Shown here: one piece after another, positions 1-9,365 of the stretch
Position numbering within the stretch: the first letter of the stretch is position 1
Layout of the letters: each line of letters starts with the position of its first letter
Origin: Acidimicrobiales bacterium
GTDB taxonomy: Bacteria > Actinomycetota > Acidimicrobiia > Acidimicrobiales > JADJXE01
Reading direction: 5' to 3'
Assembly: GCA_016716005.1 (NCBI GenBank)
Contig: JADJXE010000001.1
Coordinates: forward strand, 3,299,001-3,363,000
DNA: 64,000 bases
Translations under genes and position numbers: made by a program
The notes under the pieces: generated by a model
What the model was told of the DNA's origin: nothing
The model's input: the letters and a program-made list of their open reading frames with translations, nothing else
Databases searched by the model: none

Positions 1-1756
1 TGCGGCGGAGCGTGGCCAGGTCGGCGTCCTCGCCGTAGGCGATCGGGAAGACCCGCACCGGGCGGCTGGCCTGACCCTCGCTGCCGACCCGCAGGTCGGC
101 CAGCAGCTGGTCGAGCTGCTCGTCGTCGTCGCTCGGGTCGCCGTCGTCGTTCATGCCGTCGGTGAGCAGCACGACCGCGTTGATGCGGGCGGGGTCGTAG
201 GACGCGAGCAGCTCGTCGTAGGAGTCGCCGGTCACCTCGTACAGCGGCGTCCCGTTGGTGGGCACGAGGTTGCGGATCATCGTCTTCATCTGCTCGCGCT
301 GCGGGCCGATCGGCCCGACCGACAGCAGGTCGACGTAGCTCGACTGCCCGTCGGGGCCGAGGTCGGTGGAGAAGATGCGCAGGCCCACCTCGTCGTCGGG
401 TTTGAACTGGTCGAGCGCGTCGATGGCGGCCTCCTTGGCCAGGTCGAGCTTGGTGGCGCCGGTGTCGGGGTCGGCCAGGTCCCCCATCGAGCCCGACACG
501 TCGACGACGAGCAGGACCCGGGCCGTCTTGCGCTGCTCGGCCCACAGCTCGAGGACGCGCTCGAGCACCGGCGGCTCGGGCACCTCGACGAGCGTCTGGG
601 GCTGGTCGGGGTCGACGCCGTTGGCGGCCGTGATGGGCGCGCCGATCGCCACCTCGGGGTTGCCCGGCCGGAAGCCGAACTCGAGCACCCGCTGCTGGTT
701 CTCGGGCCGCTGGACGTACCCCTCGAAGAGGGCCGCGCCCTCCTGCTGCTCGGGGGTCACCCAGGGCGCGTCGAGGACGATGAACGGGTTGTCGGAGAAG
801 AGCGTGCCCTCCTCCGGGTAGACGGCCACCAGGGGCACGCGCGGCGGCCGGGGCTCCTCGCCGGGGTCGAGCACGCCGTCGGGGTTGCCCTGGTTGTAGT
901 CGATCACCGACTTCTCCTCGACGGCGACGGCCGAGACGTACGTCAACGCCGTGCCCCGCTGGTCGGCCCGGAACCAGTTGTTGAGGAAGGTCATGGTGAT
1001 GTCGCCGTAGTGCGCCACCGACGACTCGACGCTGCGCACGAACCCCTCGACGTCGGGCCGGTCGAGATCCTCGAGGGTCAGGTCGGACGTCTTCCCGGTG
1101 GCCGCGTAGTACTCGCCGATCGTGAACGACAGGCCGCTCGTCGAGAAGTTGGGGTTGGTGCGGCCCAGCTTGAACTGGCCCCACTCCGGGTGGCCGTAGG
1201 CGCCCCAGCCCTCACCGTTCGTGGCCAGGGCGGCGATGTCGGTGAAGCCGATGGGTTCGTCGGGCCAGCCCAGCGCCTCGGCCATCGGGCGGGGCATGGC
1301 GATCACCAGGGGAGTGAGCATGAACGGCTGCGAGGGCGGGGCCATGGCCGCCTCGCCCTGGTCGGCGAGCCGCTGGTTGAGGAGCGCCCCCCACGCGCTG
1401 GAGGCCGGCGACCACACCACCGGGCGAGCTCCCTCCACGTCGGGGTTCGGCCAGCCCTCGGCGAGCAGGGTGGTGGCCGCGCCGGACGCCTTGCTGTAGG
1501 GGCGCACGAACACGCACTGGTCGCCGACCACGGCCTCGTCCGACGCGTTGAACGAGCGGGCCAGGTCGGTGAGCAGGGCGATCTTCTCGGACGACACGGC
1601 CATGTCGACGGTGATGCAGTCGCCCGGATCGGCGTCGGCCAGGTCGCCGCTGTCGTCGCCGCCCCCGCCTCCGGTGCACGCGACGACGAGGCCGGCCGCC
1701 ACCAGCGCGGCCACGGCCGCCAGGACCCAGCGCCGACGACCACCCCGTGCCCTCAT
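1..1756 (-). CDS. Substrate-binding and VWA domain lipoprotein (C-terminus cut by window edge)
   Basis: The gene starts at ATG 1756 and runs off the left edge, leaving 585 codons. The N-terminus has a basic region, a hydrophobic segment and a lipobox ending VVAC at about residue 27, so a lipid-anchored extracytoplasmic protein is expected. Roughly residues 35-390 resemble a periplasmic solute-binding fold. A von Willebrand A domain follows from about residue 410, with the MIDAS motif DVSGS and a later LLTDGMNDDG stretch. The ATG overlaps the upstream gene's TGA (ATGA), so the two are translationally coupled. No ABC permease or ATPase lies beside it in the window. Domain assignment is by motif and general pattern; ligand and role are unknown. 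Confidence 0.85.
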   Translation of the reverse strand, partial: MRARGGRRRWVLAAVAALVAAGLVVACTGGGGGDDSGDLADADPGDCITVDMAVSSEKIALLTDLARSFNASDEAVVGDQCVFVRPYSKASGAATTLLAEGWPNPDVEGARPVVWSPASSAWGALLNQRLADQGEAAMAPPSQPFMLTPLVIAMPRPMAEALGWPDEPIGFTDIAALATNGEGWGAYGHPEWGQFKLGRTNPNFSTSGLSFTIGEYYAATGKTSDLTLEDLDRPDVEGFVRSVESSVAHYGDITMTFLNNWFRADQRGTALTYVSAVAVEEKSVIDYNQGNPDGVLDPGEEPRPPRVPLVAVYPEEGTLFSDNPFIVLDAPWVTPEQQEGAALFEGYVQRPENQQRVLEFGFRPGNPEVAIGAPITAANGVDPDQPQTLVEVPEPPVLERVLELWAEQRKTARVLLVVDVSGSMGDLADPDTGATKLDLAKEAAIDALDQFKPDDEVGLRIFSTDLGPDGQSSYVDLLSVGPIGPQREQMKTMIRNLVPTNGTPLYEVTGDSYDELLASYDPARINAVVLLTDGMNDDGDPSDDDEQLDQLLADLRVGSEGQASRPVRVFPIAYGEDADLATLRR

Positions 1757-2820
1757 CGGACCACCTCCTGCCAGAGCTGGCGCAGTGCGGCCAGCGCGCC
1801 GGCCGACGGCAGCCCGTCGTCGGCGGGGAGGGGGGGCTGGTCGGGGATCCCCGGCGCCGCGGGCTGGCCGTCGACCCGCCAGCCGCTGGCGGCCAGGGCG
1901 GCCGCGCCGTCGGGGCCCCGCACGAGCGACGCCAGCCGCTCGGCCGGTCGACGCCCGGCGGGGAGACCCAGCACCACGTCGGCGGTCGCCACGGGTGAAG
2001 GGTAGAGCAGGGTGAGGGCCGAGCTGCGGGCAGGGGAGCGCTCGAGGAGGGGGACCGCCTGGGCCTCGGTGGTGCCGACGGCGTCGAAGGCGGCCGGGCC
2101 CACCACGAGCAGCTGCTCGAACGCGCTGCCGGCGGCGGGAGAGAAGGTGGGGACGGCGTCCTCCAGCCTCGCCAACCAGGCGCGGAAGGCGTCGTCCTGG
2201 AAGTCGGCGGCGGACACGTCGGCGCGGCCGGCGTAGGAGGTGACGGCCTGGCCGAGCACGACGAGGCCGGTGGCGCTGGTGTCGGGGGGGTCGTGGCCGG
2301 GCTTCACCGGGCCCCAGGTGGTGGGCCCGCCCAGGTCGGCCCACCGCTGCCCGCCGACGTCGCCCAGGCAGCGCCAGGTGATCTCGCCGCCGCAGGCCGG
2401 TGCCAGCACCTCGGCCCGGTCGTCCCACACCGCCAGGACGAGGGGCGAGCGGGCGAGGGGTGGCCCACCGTCGTCGGCGAACAGCGGGGCGGACCCGGCG
2501 CGGGCGCGGGCCTCGTCGACCTGCTGGGGCCAGGGCGCGGGTACCAGCCAGCCGTCGAGGCCGGGATCGAGGGCGTCGACGTCGGACGCCGTGAGACGGG
2601 CGGCGGTGACGCCGGCAGGCTCCACCGTGACGGCGACCTCGTCGTGGTCGGCGGCGATGGCCTCGCACGCGTCGGCGACCTCGGGCGAGCAGGTGAGGCG
2701 CAGCACCCGCTCGGTGGTGTCGCCGCCGGTGTCGTCGCCGTCCCGGACGCGGTCGCGGAGCGCGAAGGCACCGGCCACCAGGCCGGCGGCCACCGCGAAG
2801 GCGACGAACCGCTTGAGCAC
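1753..2820 (-). CDS. Membrane-anchored solute-binding-like protein, partner of the VWA lipoprotein
   Basis: The protein has 355 residues from GTG 2820. This start puts a single hydrophobic signal-anchor (FVAFAVAAGLVAGAFAL) at the very N-terminus; an alternative start at 2865 would place 15 extra residues before it. The rest looks like an extracytoplasmic substrate-binding domain: alternating hydrophobic strands, a DGWLVPAPW segment, and a WRCLGD stretch within a Gly/Pro-rich middle. It has no lipobox Cys. It overlaps the downstream SBP/VWA gene by four bases, so the two probably form one surface system. Its own ligand cannot be read from the sequence. It could be a degenerate paralogue of the solute-binding half of its neighbour. 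Confidence 0.75.
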   Translation of the reverse strand: MLKRFVAFAVAAGLVAGAFALRDRVRDGDDTGGDTTERVLRLTCSPEVADACEAIAADHDEVAVTVEPAGVTAARLTASDVDALDPGLDGWLVPAPWPQQVDEARARAGSAPLFADDGGPPLARSPLVLAVWDDRAEVLAPACGGEITWRCLGDVGGQRWADLGGPTTWGPVKPGHDPPDTSATGLVVLGQAVTSYAGRADVSAADFQDDAFRAWLARLEDAVPTFSPAAGSAFEQLLVVGPAAFDAVGTTEAQAVPLLERSPARSSALTLLYPSPVATADVVLGLPAGRRPAERLASLVRGPDGAAALAASGWRVDGQPAAPGIPDQPPLPADDGLPSAGALAALRQLWQEVVR

Positions 2821-2927
2821 TGGGGGGAGCGTAGGGGAGGCCCGTGACGACCACGGGGCGGGCATGGGGACGAGCGCGCCGGCGTGGCGCGCCTAGGGTC
2901 GAGTCGCCGATCAAGGGGAGGCCGGGT

Positions 2928-5597
2928 GTGACCGGACGCGCGGACCAGTGGGAGGCGGACGTCGTGCTCGCCGACGGCGGCACGGCCCGTCTGCGACCGG
3001 CGGTCCCCGACGACCAGCCGGGGGTGCAGCGGCTCGCGGCGCGGCTGCAGGCCGCCCCCGAGGGTCTTCAGCTGCTCGCCGACGGCAGCGGCTTCCCGTC
3101 GCCGCGCGACGAGGGCCGCCTCATGCTGGTCGCCCTCGTCGACGACCGCGTCGTGGCGGCGGCCCGGTTCGACCGCGTCGACGGCGGCGACGCCACCATC
3201 GCCTTCGTCGTCGACGACGACGAGCAGGGCCGGGGGATCGGCACCACCCTGTTGGAGCACCTGGCGGCCGTCGCCCGGGAGCGTGGCATCCACCGCTTCG
3301 TGGCCGACGTGGCGCCGGGCAACCAGCAGATGCTGCGCGTCTTCCTCGACGCCGGCTTCGAGGTCGACCAGACGTACTCGGGGAGCACGGTTCGCGTCGC
3401 CTTCTCCATCGAGCCGACACCGTCGTCGCTGGCCGCCATGGCGGCTCGCGAGCAGGTGGCCGAGGCCCACTCGATGCGGCGGCTGCTCGCGCCGCGGTCG
3501 ATCGCGGTGGTCGGCGCCGGGCGGCGGTCGGGCACCATCGGCCACGAGGTGTTCCGCAACCTGCTGGCCGGGGGCTTCGACGGGCCGGTCTACCCGGTGC
3601 ACCCCACGGCCAAGGCGGTGGCGAGCGTGCGGGCCTGGCCGAGCGTCCTGTCGATCCCCGGCCACGTGGACCTGGCGGTCGTCACCGTGCCGGCGGTGGC
3701 CGTGCCCGGCGTCGTCGAGGAGTGCGCCCAGAAGGGCGTGCACGGCCTGGTGGTGATCTCGGCCGGCTTCGCGGAGGAGGGAGGCGACCGGGCCGAGGCC
3801 GAGCGCCAGCTGGTCGACCTGGCCCGCCGGCACGGCATGCGCCTGGTGGGCCCCAACTGCATGGGCGTGGTCAACACCAACGCCGACGTGCGGATGAACG
3901 CCACGTTCGCGCCGTTCGCACCCCTGCCCGGCCGGGTGGCCTTCCTGTCCCAGTCGGGTGCCCTCGGCATCGAGCTGCTGGGGCGGGCCGGCGCCCTGAA
4001 CCTCGGGGTCTCCACGTTCGTGTCGGTCGGCAACAAGGCCGACGTCTCGGGCAACGACCTGCTGCTCTACTGGGAGGAGGACGAGGACACCGACGTGATC
4101 CTCCTGTACCTCGAGAGCTTCGGGAACCCCCGGAAGTTCGCCCGCATCGCCCGCGAGGTGTCGCGGCGCAAGCCGATCGTGGCGGTGAAGTCGGGCCGGT
4201 CGGCGGCCGGCAGCCGGGCCGCCTCGTCGCACACCGCCGCCCTGGCCAGCCCCGACGTGGCGGTGGACGCCCTGTTCCGGCAGGCCGGGGTGATCCGGGT
4301 CGACACCCTGGAGGAGCTGTTCGACGCGGCCCGGATCCTGACGCACCAGCCGCTTCCCCCCGGCCGTCGCGTGGCCGTGGTGGGCAACGCCGGGGGGCCG
4401 GGCATCCTCGCGGCCGACGCCCTCGACGGTGCCGGCCTGTCGGTGCCGGTGCTCTCCGACGCCACGCAGGAGGCCCTGCGGTCGTTCCTGCCGTCGGGCG
4501 CGGCGGTGCGCAACCCCGTCGACCTCATCGCGTCGGCCACCGCCGAGCAGTTCGAGCGGGCGGCGCGGGTGGTCCTGGCCGATCCGGGTGTCGACGCGCT
4601 CCTGGTCATCTTCATCCCCCCGCTGGTCACCCGGGCCGAGGACGTGGCCCGGGCCGTGGCCCGGGCGTCTGGCGACGCCGGGGACAAGCCGGTGCTCGCC
4701 TGCTTCCTTGGCCACCGCCGCCCGCCCGAGGAGCTGGCCGAGGCCCCGCGGCGCATCCCGAGCTTCGCCTACCCCGAGCCGGCGGCGAAGGCGCTCGGCC
4801 GCGTGGCCGACTACGCCGAGTGGCGGCGCCGGCCCGCGGGCGAGGTGCCCGAGCTGCCCGGCATCGACCTCGCCGGCGCGGCCGATCTGGTGGCCGCCGA
4901 GTTGGAGCGGTCGGGCGGGGAGTCGGTGTGGCTCGACCCGGACCGGGCGGCCGGCCTGTGCGCCTGCTTCGGCATCCCCGTGGCGCCGGTAGTGCGGGTG
5001 GCGTCGGCCGACGAGGCGGCGGCGGCCGCGGCGCGCCTCGGCGGGCGGGTGGCGCTCAAGGCAGCCTCGGGCGCGCTGGTGCACAAGACCGACGTCGGGG
5101 CTGTTCGTCTCGACCTCGACGGGCCCGGGCCCGTCCGGCAGGCGTACGAGGAGATGGAGGAGGCGCTGGGCCCGGCCATGGGCGGGGCCGTGGTCCAGCA
5201 GATGGCCCCGCCGGGGATGGAGACCATCGTCGGGGTGACCCACGACCCCGCGTTCGGGCCCCTGGTGCTGTTCGGCATGGGGGGCGTGGCCGCCGAGCTG
5301 GTGCGCGATCGCGCGCTGTCCATCCTCCCGCTCACCGATGCCGCCGCCCACGACCTGGTGCGCTCGCTGCGCAGCTCACCGCTGCTGTTCGGCTACCGCA
5401 ACCTCCCCGTGGCCGACACGGCCGCCCTCGAGGACCTGCTGGTGCGGGTCGGGATCCTCGCCGACGAGCTCCCCGAGGTGGTCGAGCTCGACTGCAACCC
5501 GGTGCTCGTGGGGCCGTCGGGCGCGGTGGCCGTCGACGTGAAGGTGCGGCTGGCGCCGGTGTCGGGCACCGGCACGCCCGACGTGCGGCGGGGCTAG
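2928..5597 (+). CDS. GNAT-fused NDP-forming acyl-CoA synthetase / protein acyltransferase (Pat-like)
   Basis: The protein has 889 residues from GTG 2928, chosen because AAGGGGAG sits 7 nt upstream; a farther ATG at 2844 lacks such a site. Domain order: an N-terminal GNAT acetyltransferase with the acetyl-CoA loop QGRGIGT near residue 100; a CoA-binding Rossmann domain (SIAVVGAGRRSGTIG); a succinyl-CoA-ligase-like domain (VAFLSQSGALGIELL); and a C-terminal ATP-grasp domain (VALKAASGALVHKTDVGAV). The SSHTAAL motif keeps the phospho-accepting His (H435) of active ADP-forming synthetases. The GNAT-first order is that of actinobacterial PatA-type lysine acyltransferases. It may acetylate proteins, make acyl-CoA, or both. 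Its stop shares the palindrome CTAG with the convergent AAA gene. Confidence 0.9.
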   Translation: MTGRADQWEADVVLADGGTARLRPAVPDDQPGVQRLAARLQAAPEGLQLLADGSGFPSPRDEGRLMLVALVDDRVVAAARFDRVDGGDATIAFVVDDDEQGRGIGTTLLEHLAAVARERGIHRFVADVAPGNQQMLRVFLDAGFEVDQTYSGSTVRVAFSIEPTPSSLAAMAAREQVAEAHSMRRLLAPRSIAVVGAGRRSGTIGHEVFRNLLAGGFDGPVYPVHPTAKAVASVRAWPSVLSIPGHVDLAVVTVPAVAVPGVVEECAQKGVHGLVVISAGFAEEGGDRAEAERQLVDLARRHGMRLVGPNCMGVVNTNADVRMNATFAPFAPLPGRVAFLSQSGALGIELLGRAGALNLGVSTFVSVGNKADVSGNDLLLYWEEDEDTDVILLYLESFGNPRKFARIAREVSRRKPIVAVKSGRSAAGSRAASSHTAALASPDVAVDALFRQAGVIRVDTLEELFDAARILTHQPLPPGRRVAVVGNAGGPGILAADALDGAGLSVPVLSDATQEALRSFLPSGAAVRNPVDLIASATAEQFERAARVVLADPGVDALLVIFIPPLVTRAEDVARAVARASGDAGDKPVLACFLGHRRPPEELAEAPRRIPSFAYPEPAAKALGRVADYAEWRRRPAGEVPELPGIDLAGAADLVAAELERSGGESVWLDPDRAAGLCACFGIPVAPVVRVASADEAAAAAARLGGRVALKAASGALVHKTDVGAVRLDLDGPGPVRQAYEEMEEALGPAMGGAVVQQMAPPGMETIVGVTHDPAFGPLVLFGMGGVAAELVRDRALSILPLTDAAAHDLVRSLRSSPLLFGYRNLPVADTAALEDLLVRVGILADELPEVVELDCNPVLVGPSGAVAVDVKVRLAPVSGTGTPDVRRG

Positions 5598-7075
5598 GGC
5601 TCCGGCTCCGCCACCGGCTCCGGCTCCGGCTCCGGCTCCGGCGAGGGGGGCCCGGCGCCGACGTCGTCGGCCACCAGGGTGACGAGCTGTTCGTCGGTGG
5701 GGGCTTCGACGCCGACGAGCCGGCGGGCCTGGCGGGCGACGGCGGCCTCGAACAGGTTGCGCACCAGCCGGGCGTTGCCGAAGCCCTTGCCCCTGGGGGC
5801 GGCGTCGAGCAGCTCGCGCAGCCGGACGAGGGCCCCCTCGTCGGCCTCGTAGCGGCTCCGCTCGCCCATCGACGTGAAGATCGCCACCAGCTCGCCGGTC
5901 GTGTAGTCGGGGAACTCGATGGTCTTGGGGAAGCGCGAGCGCAGGCCGGGGTTGGCGTCGAGGAACTCGGCCATCTCCTCGGTGTAGCCGGCGGCCACCA
6001 CGACGACCTCGTCGCGGTGGTCCTCCATGAGCTTCACGAGGGTGTCGATCGCCTCCAGGCCGAAGTCGCGCTCGCCGCCGCGCGCCAGGGCCTGCGCCTC
6101 GTCGATGAGCAGGAAGCCGCCCAGCGCCGACTCCACCACCTCGCGCGTGCGGATGGCCGTCTGCCCCACGTACCCGGCCACCAGCTGCGAGCGGTCGGTC
6201 TCCACCAGCTGGCCGCGGTCGAGCACGCCGAGGGTCCGGTAGATCTGGGCGAGGAGGCGGGCGACGGTGGTCTTGCCGGTGCCCGGGTTGCCCGCGAACA
6301 CCAGGTGCCGGCTGGTGTCGAGCACCGGGAGGCCCCGGCGGAGGCGCAGCTGCTGCACCTGCACCAGGTCGGCGACCAGCTTCACCTCCTCCTTCACGCC
6401 GGCCAGCCCGACCAGGGCGTCGAGCTCGGCGATGAGCTCCTCGAGGGCCCGGGGTGGCGGGAGGGGCTCCGGAGCGGGTGCTGCTCGGGCCGCCTCGGGT
6501 GACGCGGCGCCCTCTCGGGCGGCTGGTGGCTGCCCTGTGCCGGTGCCCCGGGCGGGTGGCCCCCTTCGTGGCCCCGGGCCCCCCGGCCGGGGGAGGCCGG
6601 CGGCGTCCATGGCGCCTAGCAGCGTGCCCCGGAACCGCTCGATCGCCCGCAGCTCGCTGTCGGACGGCAGCAGGTCGAGCGACGCCACGCTGTGGGCCAG
6701 GTGCATCGCCCGCTCGTAGTAGCGCCAGGCGCGGTCGGTGCCGTCGCGCCGGTCGGCGTCGACGAGCAGCTGGAAGAGGGGGGACGGCTCGGTGAGCCAG
6801 CGGGCCTTGCCCTCGGTGAGGCGCGCCGCGCGGGCGTCGGCCGGGGTGGCCCGGGCCAGCTGGGTGTCGAAGCGGGCCGCGAAGGCACCGAGGAACCCCC
6901 ACAGCTCGTCGTCGGTCGCCCGCCCGTCGGCGTCGACGAGGGCGGCCACGACGTCCGACGCCTCCACGGTCACGTCGTCGCGGAGGTCGTCCTCGGCCCG
7001 GCCCGACAGGGCCGACAGGGCGCCGGTGATCTCCGCGACGAAGCGCTCGACCGGTGCGTCGAGAGGGCTGCTCAC
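5594..7075 (-). CDS. CbbX/EccA-like AAA+ ATPase
   Basis: The 493-residue protein has a helical N-terminal region, a Pro/Ala-rich linker at about residues 165-215, then one AAA+ module. Walker A is GNPGTGKTT, Walker B is [10 protein letters not shown], and the sensor/arginine-finger area reads [17 protein letters not shown]. The AAA part resembles the CbbX/SpoVK/EccA family, whose members remodel rubisco, spore or type VII secretion substrates; no such partner gene is in the window, so the client is unknown. The C-terminal tail is a (Pro-Glu)n run encoded by GGCTCC hexamer repeats near 5598-5642. It starts at GTG 7075, divergent from proA, and ends convergently on the acyl-CoA synthetase. Confidence 0.85.
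   Translation of the reverse strand: MSSPLDAPVERFVAEITGALSALSGRAEDDLRDDVTVEASDVVAALVDADGRATDDELWGFLGAFAARFDTQLARATPADARAARLTEGKARWLTEPSPLFQLLVDADRRDGTDRAWRYYERAMHLAHSVASLDLLPSDSELRAIERFRGTLLGAMDAAGLPRPGGPGPRRGPPARGTGTGQPPAAREGAASPEAARAAPAPEPLPPPRALEELIAELDALVGLAGVKEEVKLVADLVQVQQLRLRRGLPVLDTSRHLVFAGNPGTGKTTVARLLAQIYRTLGVLDRGQLVETDRSQLVAGYVGQTAIRTREVVESALGGFLLIDEAQALARGGERDFGLEAIDTLVKLMEDHRDEVVVVAAGYTEEMAEFLDANPGLRSRFPKTIEFPDYTTGELVAIFTSMGERSRYEADEGALVRLRELLDAAPRGKGFGNARLVRNLFEAAVARQARRLVGVEAPTDEQLVTLVADDVGAGPPSPEPEPEPEPVAEPEP
5598..5642 (-). repeat. GGCTCC hexanucleotide repeat encoding a Pro-Glu tail
   Basis: On the plus strand the hexamer GGCTCC/CCGGCT recurs about seven times with one interruption. 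On the minus strand it encodes the acidic Pro-Glu tail that ends the AAA ATPase. Copy number is likely to vary by slippage. Confidence 0.75.
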
Positions 7076-7175
7076 CGCGCAGTGGGGCTGTTCGCCTCGT
7101 CCGGCTCGGCCGGTCGGGGGCGGGCTCGGATCACGGCCGGACGGTATCCCAACGGGCCCACCCGGCCCCCGCCGG

Positions 7176-7191
7176 TACGATTCGTGCCGTG
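7176..7191 (+). promoter_or_regulatory. Leaderless promoter of proA: -10 TACGAT, 7 nt before GTG
   Basis: TACGAT (7176-7181) is followed by 7 nt and then GTG 7189. No Shine-Dalgarno sequence fits between them. This matches the TAnnnT box plus immediate start codon known for leaderless actinobacterial mRNAs. It also supports 7189 over the upstream in-frame GTG at 7054. Confidence 0.65.
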
Positions 7192-8442
7192 CCTCCCACC
7201 ACCACGATCCCCGAGCTGGGCCGGCGGGCCAAGGCGGCGTCGCGCCTCCTCGCCCGAGCGGGCACCGCGGCCAAGGACGCAGCCCTGCTGCACGCGGCCG
7301 ACCTGCTGGTGGAGCGGGCGGGCGAGGTCCTCGACGCCAACGCCCTCGACGTCGACCGGGCGGAGCGGGCCGGCACCACCGCCACGGTCGTCGACCGCCT
7401 GCGGCTCACCCCGAGCCGGGTGGAGGCCATGGCCGGCGGCCTGCGGCAGGTGGCCGGCCTGCCCGATCCGGTCGGCGAGATCGTCGACGGCTGGGTTCGC
7501 CCGAACGGTCTGCGGATCCGCCGGGTGCGGGTGCCCCTCGGCGTCGTGGCGATCATCTACGAGAACCGCCCCAACGTCACGAGCGACGCCGCCGGCCTGT
7601 GCCTCAAGTCGGGGAACGCCGCCTTCCTGCGGGGCTCGTCGGCCGCCATCACCTCCAACCAGGCCGTCGCCTCGGTGCTCCGCGAGGGGATCGCCAAGGC
7701 CGGCCTGCCCGAGGACGTGCTGGTGCTGGTCGACGACACCAGCCGAGAGTCGGCCGTCGAGTTCATGCGCCAGCGCGACACCATCGACTGCCTGATCCCT
7801 CGGGGCGGCCCGTCGCTGATCCGGGCCATCCTCGACAACGCCACGGTGCCCTACGTGATCGACGGCGACGGCAACTGCCACGTGTACGTCGACGCGTCGG
7901 CCGACCTGGCCATGGCCGCCGACATCATCGTGAACGCCAAGACGCAGCGGCCGTCGGTGTGCAACGCGGCCGAGACCCTGCTCGTGCACGAGGCGGTCGC
8001 CGACGACTTCCTTCCCATGGTGGCGCCGGCCCTCGACGGGGTGGAGCTGGTGGGCGACGAGCGGGCCCGTGCCCTGCTGGCGGGGGCGGGGGCGGCCACC
8101 GAGGCCGACTGGGCGTCGGAGTTCCTCGCCCTCAAGCTGGCGGTCGGCGTGGTGCCCTCGCTCGACGGGGCGATCGAGCACATCAACCGCTACGGCACCG
8201 GCCACACCGAGGCGATCGTCACGCGCGACCTCGAGGCGGCCCGCCGCTTCACCGGCGAGGTCGATGCGGCGGCCGTGCTGGTGAACGCCTCCACCCGCTT
8301 CGTCGACGGCGAGGAGTTCGGGTTCGGCGCCGAGATCGGCATCAGCACCCAGAAGCTGCACGCCCGCGGGCCCATGGGGCTGCGCGAGCTGACCACCCTG
8401 AAGTACGTCGTGGAGGGCACCGGCCAGGTCCGCGGCGACTAG
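7189..8442 (+). CDS. proA: Glutamate-5-semialdehyde dehydrogenase (gamma-glutamyl phosphate reductase)
   Basis: This cytoplasmic enzyme reduces gamma-glutamyl phosphate to glutamate-5-semialdehyde with NADPH, the second step of proline synthesis. The 417-residue protein has the ProA form of the aldehyde dehydrogenase fold: [20 protein letters not shown] near residue 125, and the catalytic Cys (C258) within [15 protein letters not shown]. The C-terminal [19 protein letters not shown] segment is typical of the family. GTG 7189 is chosen because it follows a TACGAT box directly and gives the normal family length. The kinase gene proB is not adjacent here. The next gene, a MoxR ATPase, has its own leaderless promoter. 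Confidence 0.97.
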   Translation: MPPTTTIPELGRRAKAASRLLARAGTAAKDAALLHAADLLVERAGEVLDANALDVDRAERAGTTATVVDRLRLTPSRVEAMAGGLRQVAGLPDPVGEIVDGWVRPNGLRIRRVRVPLGVVAIIYENRPNVTSDAAGLCLKSGNAAFLRGSSAAITSNQAVASVLREGIAKAGLPEDVLVLVDDTSRESAVEFMRQRDTIDCLIPRGGPSLIRAILDNATVPYVIDGDGNCHVYVDASADLAMAADIIVNAKTQRPSVCNAAETLLVHEAVADDFLPMVAPALDGVELVGDERARALLAGAGAATEADWASEFLALKLAVGVVPSLDGAIEHINRYGTGHTEAIVTRDLEAARRFTGEVDAAAVLVNASTRFVDGEEFGFGAEIGISTQKLHARGPMGLRELTTLKYVVEGTGQVRGD

Positions 8443-8464
8443 ACCGGTCGGTCAAGGGGAGGGG

Positions 8465-8481
8465 TACGCTCGTCTGCCATG
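8465..8481 (+). promoter_or_regulatory. Leaderless promoter of the moxR gene: TACGCT, 8 nt before ATG
   Basis: TACGCT (8465-8470) lies 8 nt before ATG 8479. The start would be at or next to the transcription start. An AAGGGGAGGGG tract lies further upstream, beyond the normal Shine-Dalgarno distance. Confidence 0.6.
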
Positions 8482-9351
8482 GCCGATCCCCGCTTCGCTA
8501 CCGTCCCCGACGTCCGTCAAGGCCTGCGTGACGTCGCCTACCTGGCCGACGAGGGCATCGCCGGCGTGGTGTTCCTGGCCGACCGCCTGCAGAAGCCCAT
8601 CCTCGTCGAGGGCCCGGCCGGCACCGGCAAGACCCAGCTGGCCAAGTCGGTCGCGGAGATGACCGGCGCCCGGCTCATCCGCCTGCAGTGCTACGAGGGA
8701 CTCGACGAGTCGAAGGCCCTCTACGAGTGGAACTACAAGAAGCAGCTGCTGCGCATCCAGGCCGAGCGCCAGTCGGAGAGCTGGGCCGACCTGAGCGACG
8801 ACATCTTCAGCGAGGAGTTCCTGCTCACCCGGCCGCTGCTCGAAGCGATCCGCAGCGACGAGCCGGTGGTGCTGCTCATCGACGAGGTGGACCGGGTCGA
8901 GGTGGAGACCGAGGCGCTGCTCTTGGAGATCCTCTCCGACTACCAGGTGTCGATCCCCGAGCTCGGCACCGTGCACGCCAACCAGATCCCCCTGGTGTTC
9001 CTCACCTCCAACAACACCCGAGAGCTGTCCGAGGCCCTCAAGCGGCGCTGCCTCTACCTCCACGTCGACTACCCCGACCTCGACCGGGAGAAGGAGATCG
9101 TGCTCACCAAGGTGCCCGACATCTCGGACAACCTCGCCGACCAGGTCGCCCGGATCGTGCGGTCGATCCGCCAGCTGGAGCTGAAGAAGGCGCCGTCGGT
9201 CTCCGAGACGCTCGACTGGGCCCGCACGCTGGTGCTGCTCGGGATCGAGTCGATCGACGCGCAGCAGGCGACCGAGACCCTCCACATCCTGCTCAAGTAC
9301 CAGACCGACATCGCCAAGGCCGCCAAGGAGCTCTCGGCCGAGGCCCGCTAG
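8479..9351 (+). CDS. MoxR-family AAA+ ATPase
   Basis: The 290-residue AAA+ ATPase has Walker A GPAGTGKTQLAKS at about residue 40, Walker B VVLLIDEVDRVE, and a sensor-1 region FLTSNNTRELSEALKRRCLY. This is the MoxR/CoxD type, which works with a VWA protein to remodel or insert cofactors into client enzymes. The next gene, 14 nt downstream, encodes such a VWA partner, so the two form an operon. No carbon monoxide dehydrogenase or methanol dehydrogenase genes occur in the window, so the client is unknown. Confidence 0.92.
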   Translation: MADPRFATVPDVRQGLRDVAYLADEGIAGVVFLADRLQKPILVEGPAGTGKTQLAKSVAEMTGARLIRLQCYEGLDESKALYEWNYKKQLLRIQAERQSESWADLSDDIFSEEFLLTRPLLEAIRSDEPVVLLIDEVDRVEVETEALLLEILSDYQVSIPELGTVHANQIPLVFLTSNNTRELSEALKRRCLYLHVDYPDLDREKEIVLTKVPDISDNLADQVARIVRSIRQLELKKAPSVSETLDWARTLVLLGIESIDAQQATETLHILLKYQTDIAKAAKELSAEAR

Positions 9352-9365
9352 GCCGCCGCCCGCTC

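Noticed and set aside
2948..6502. Very long open frames (over 1,000 codons) on both strands across the acyl-CoA synthetase and AAA genes
   Set aside because: They are Arg/Gly/Pro-rich shadows produced by very high GC; the real genes in other frames have clear domains and conserved motifs.
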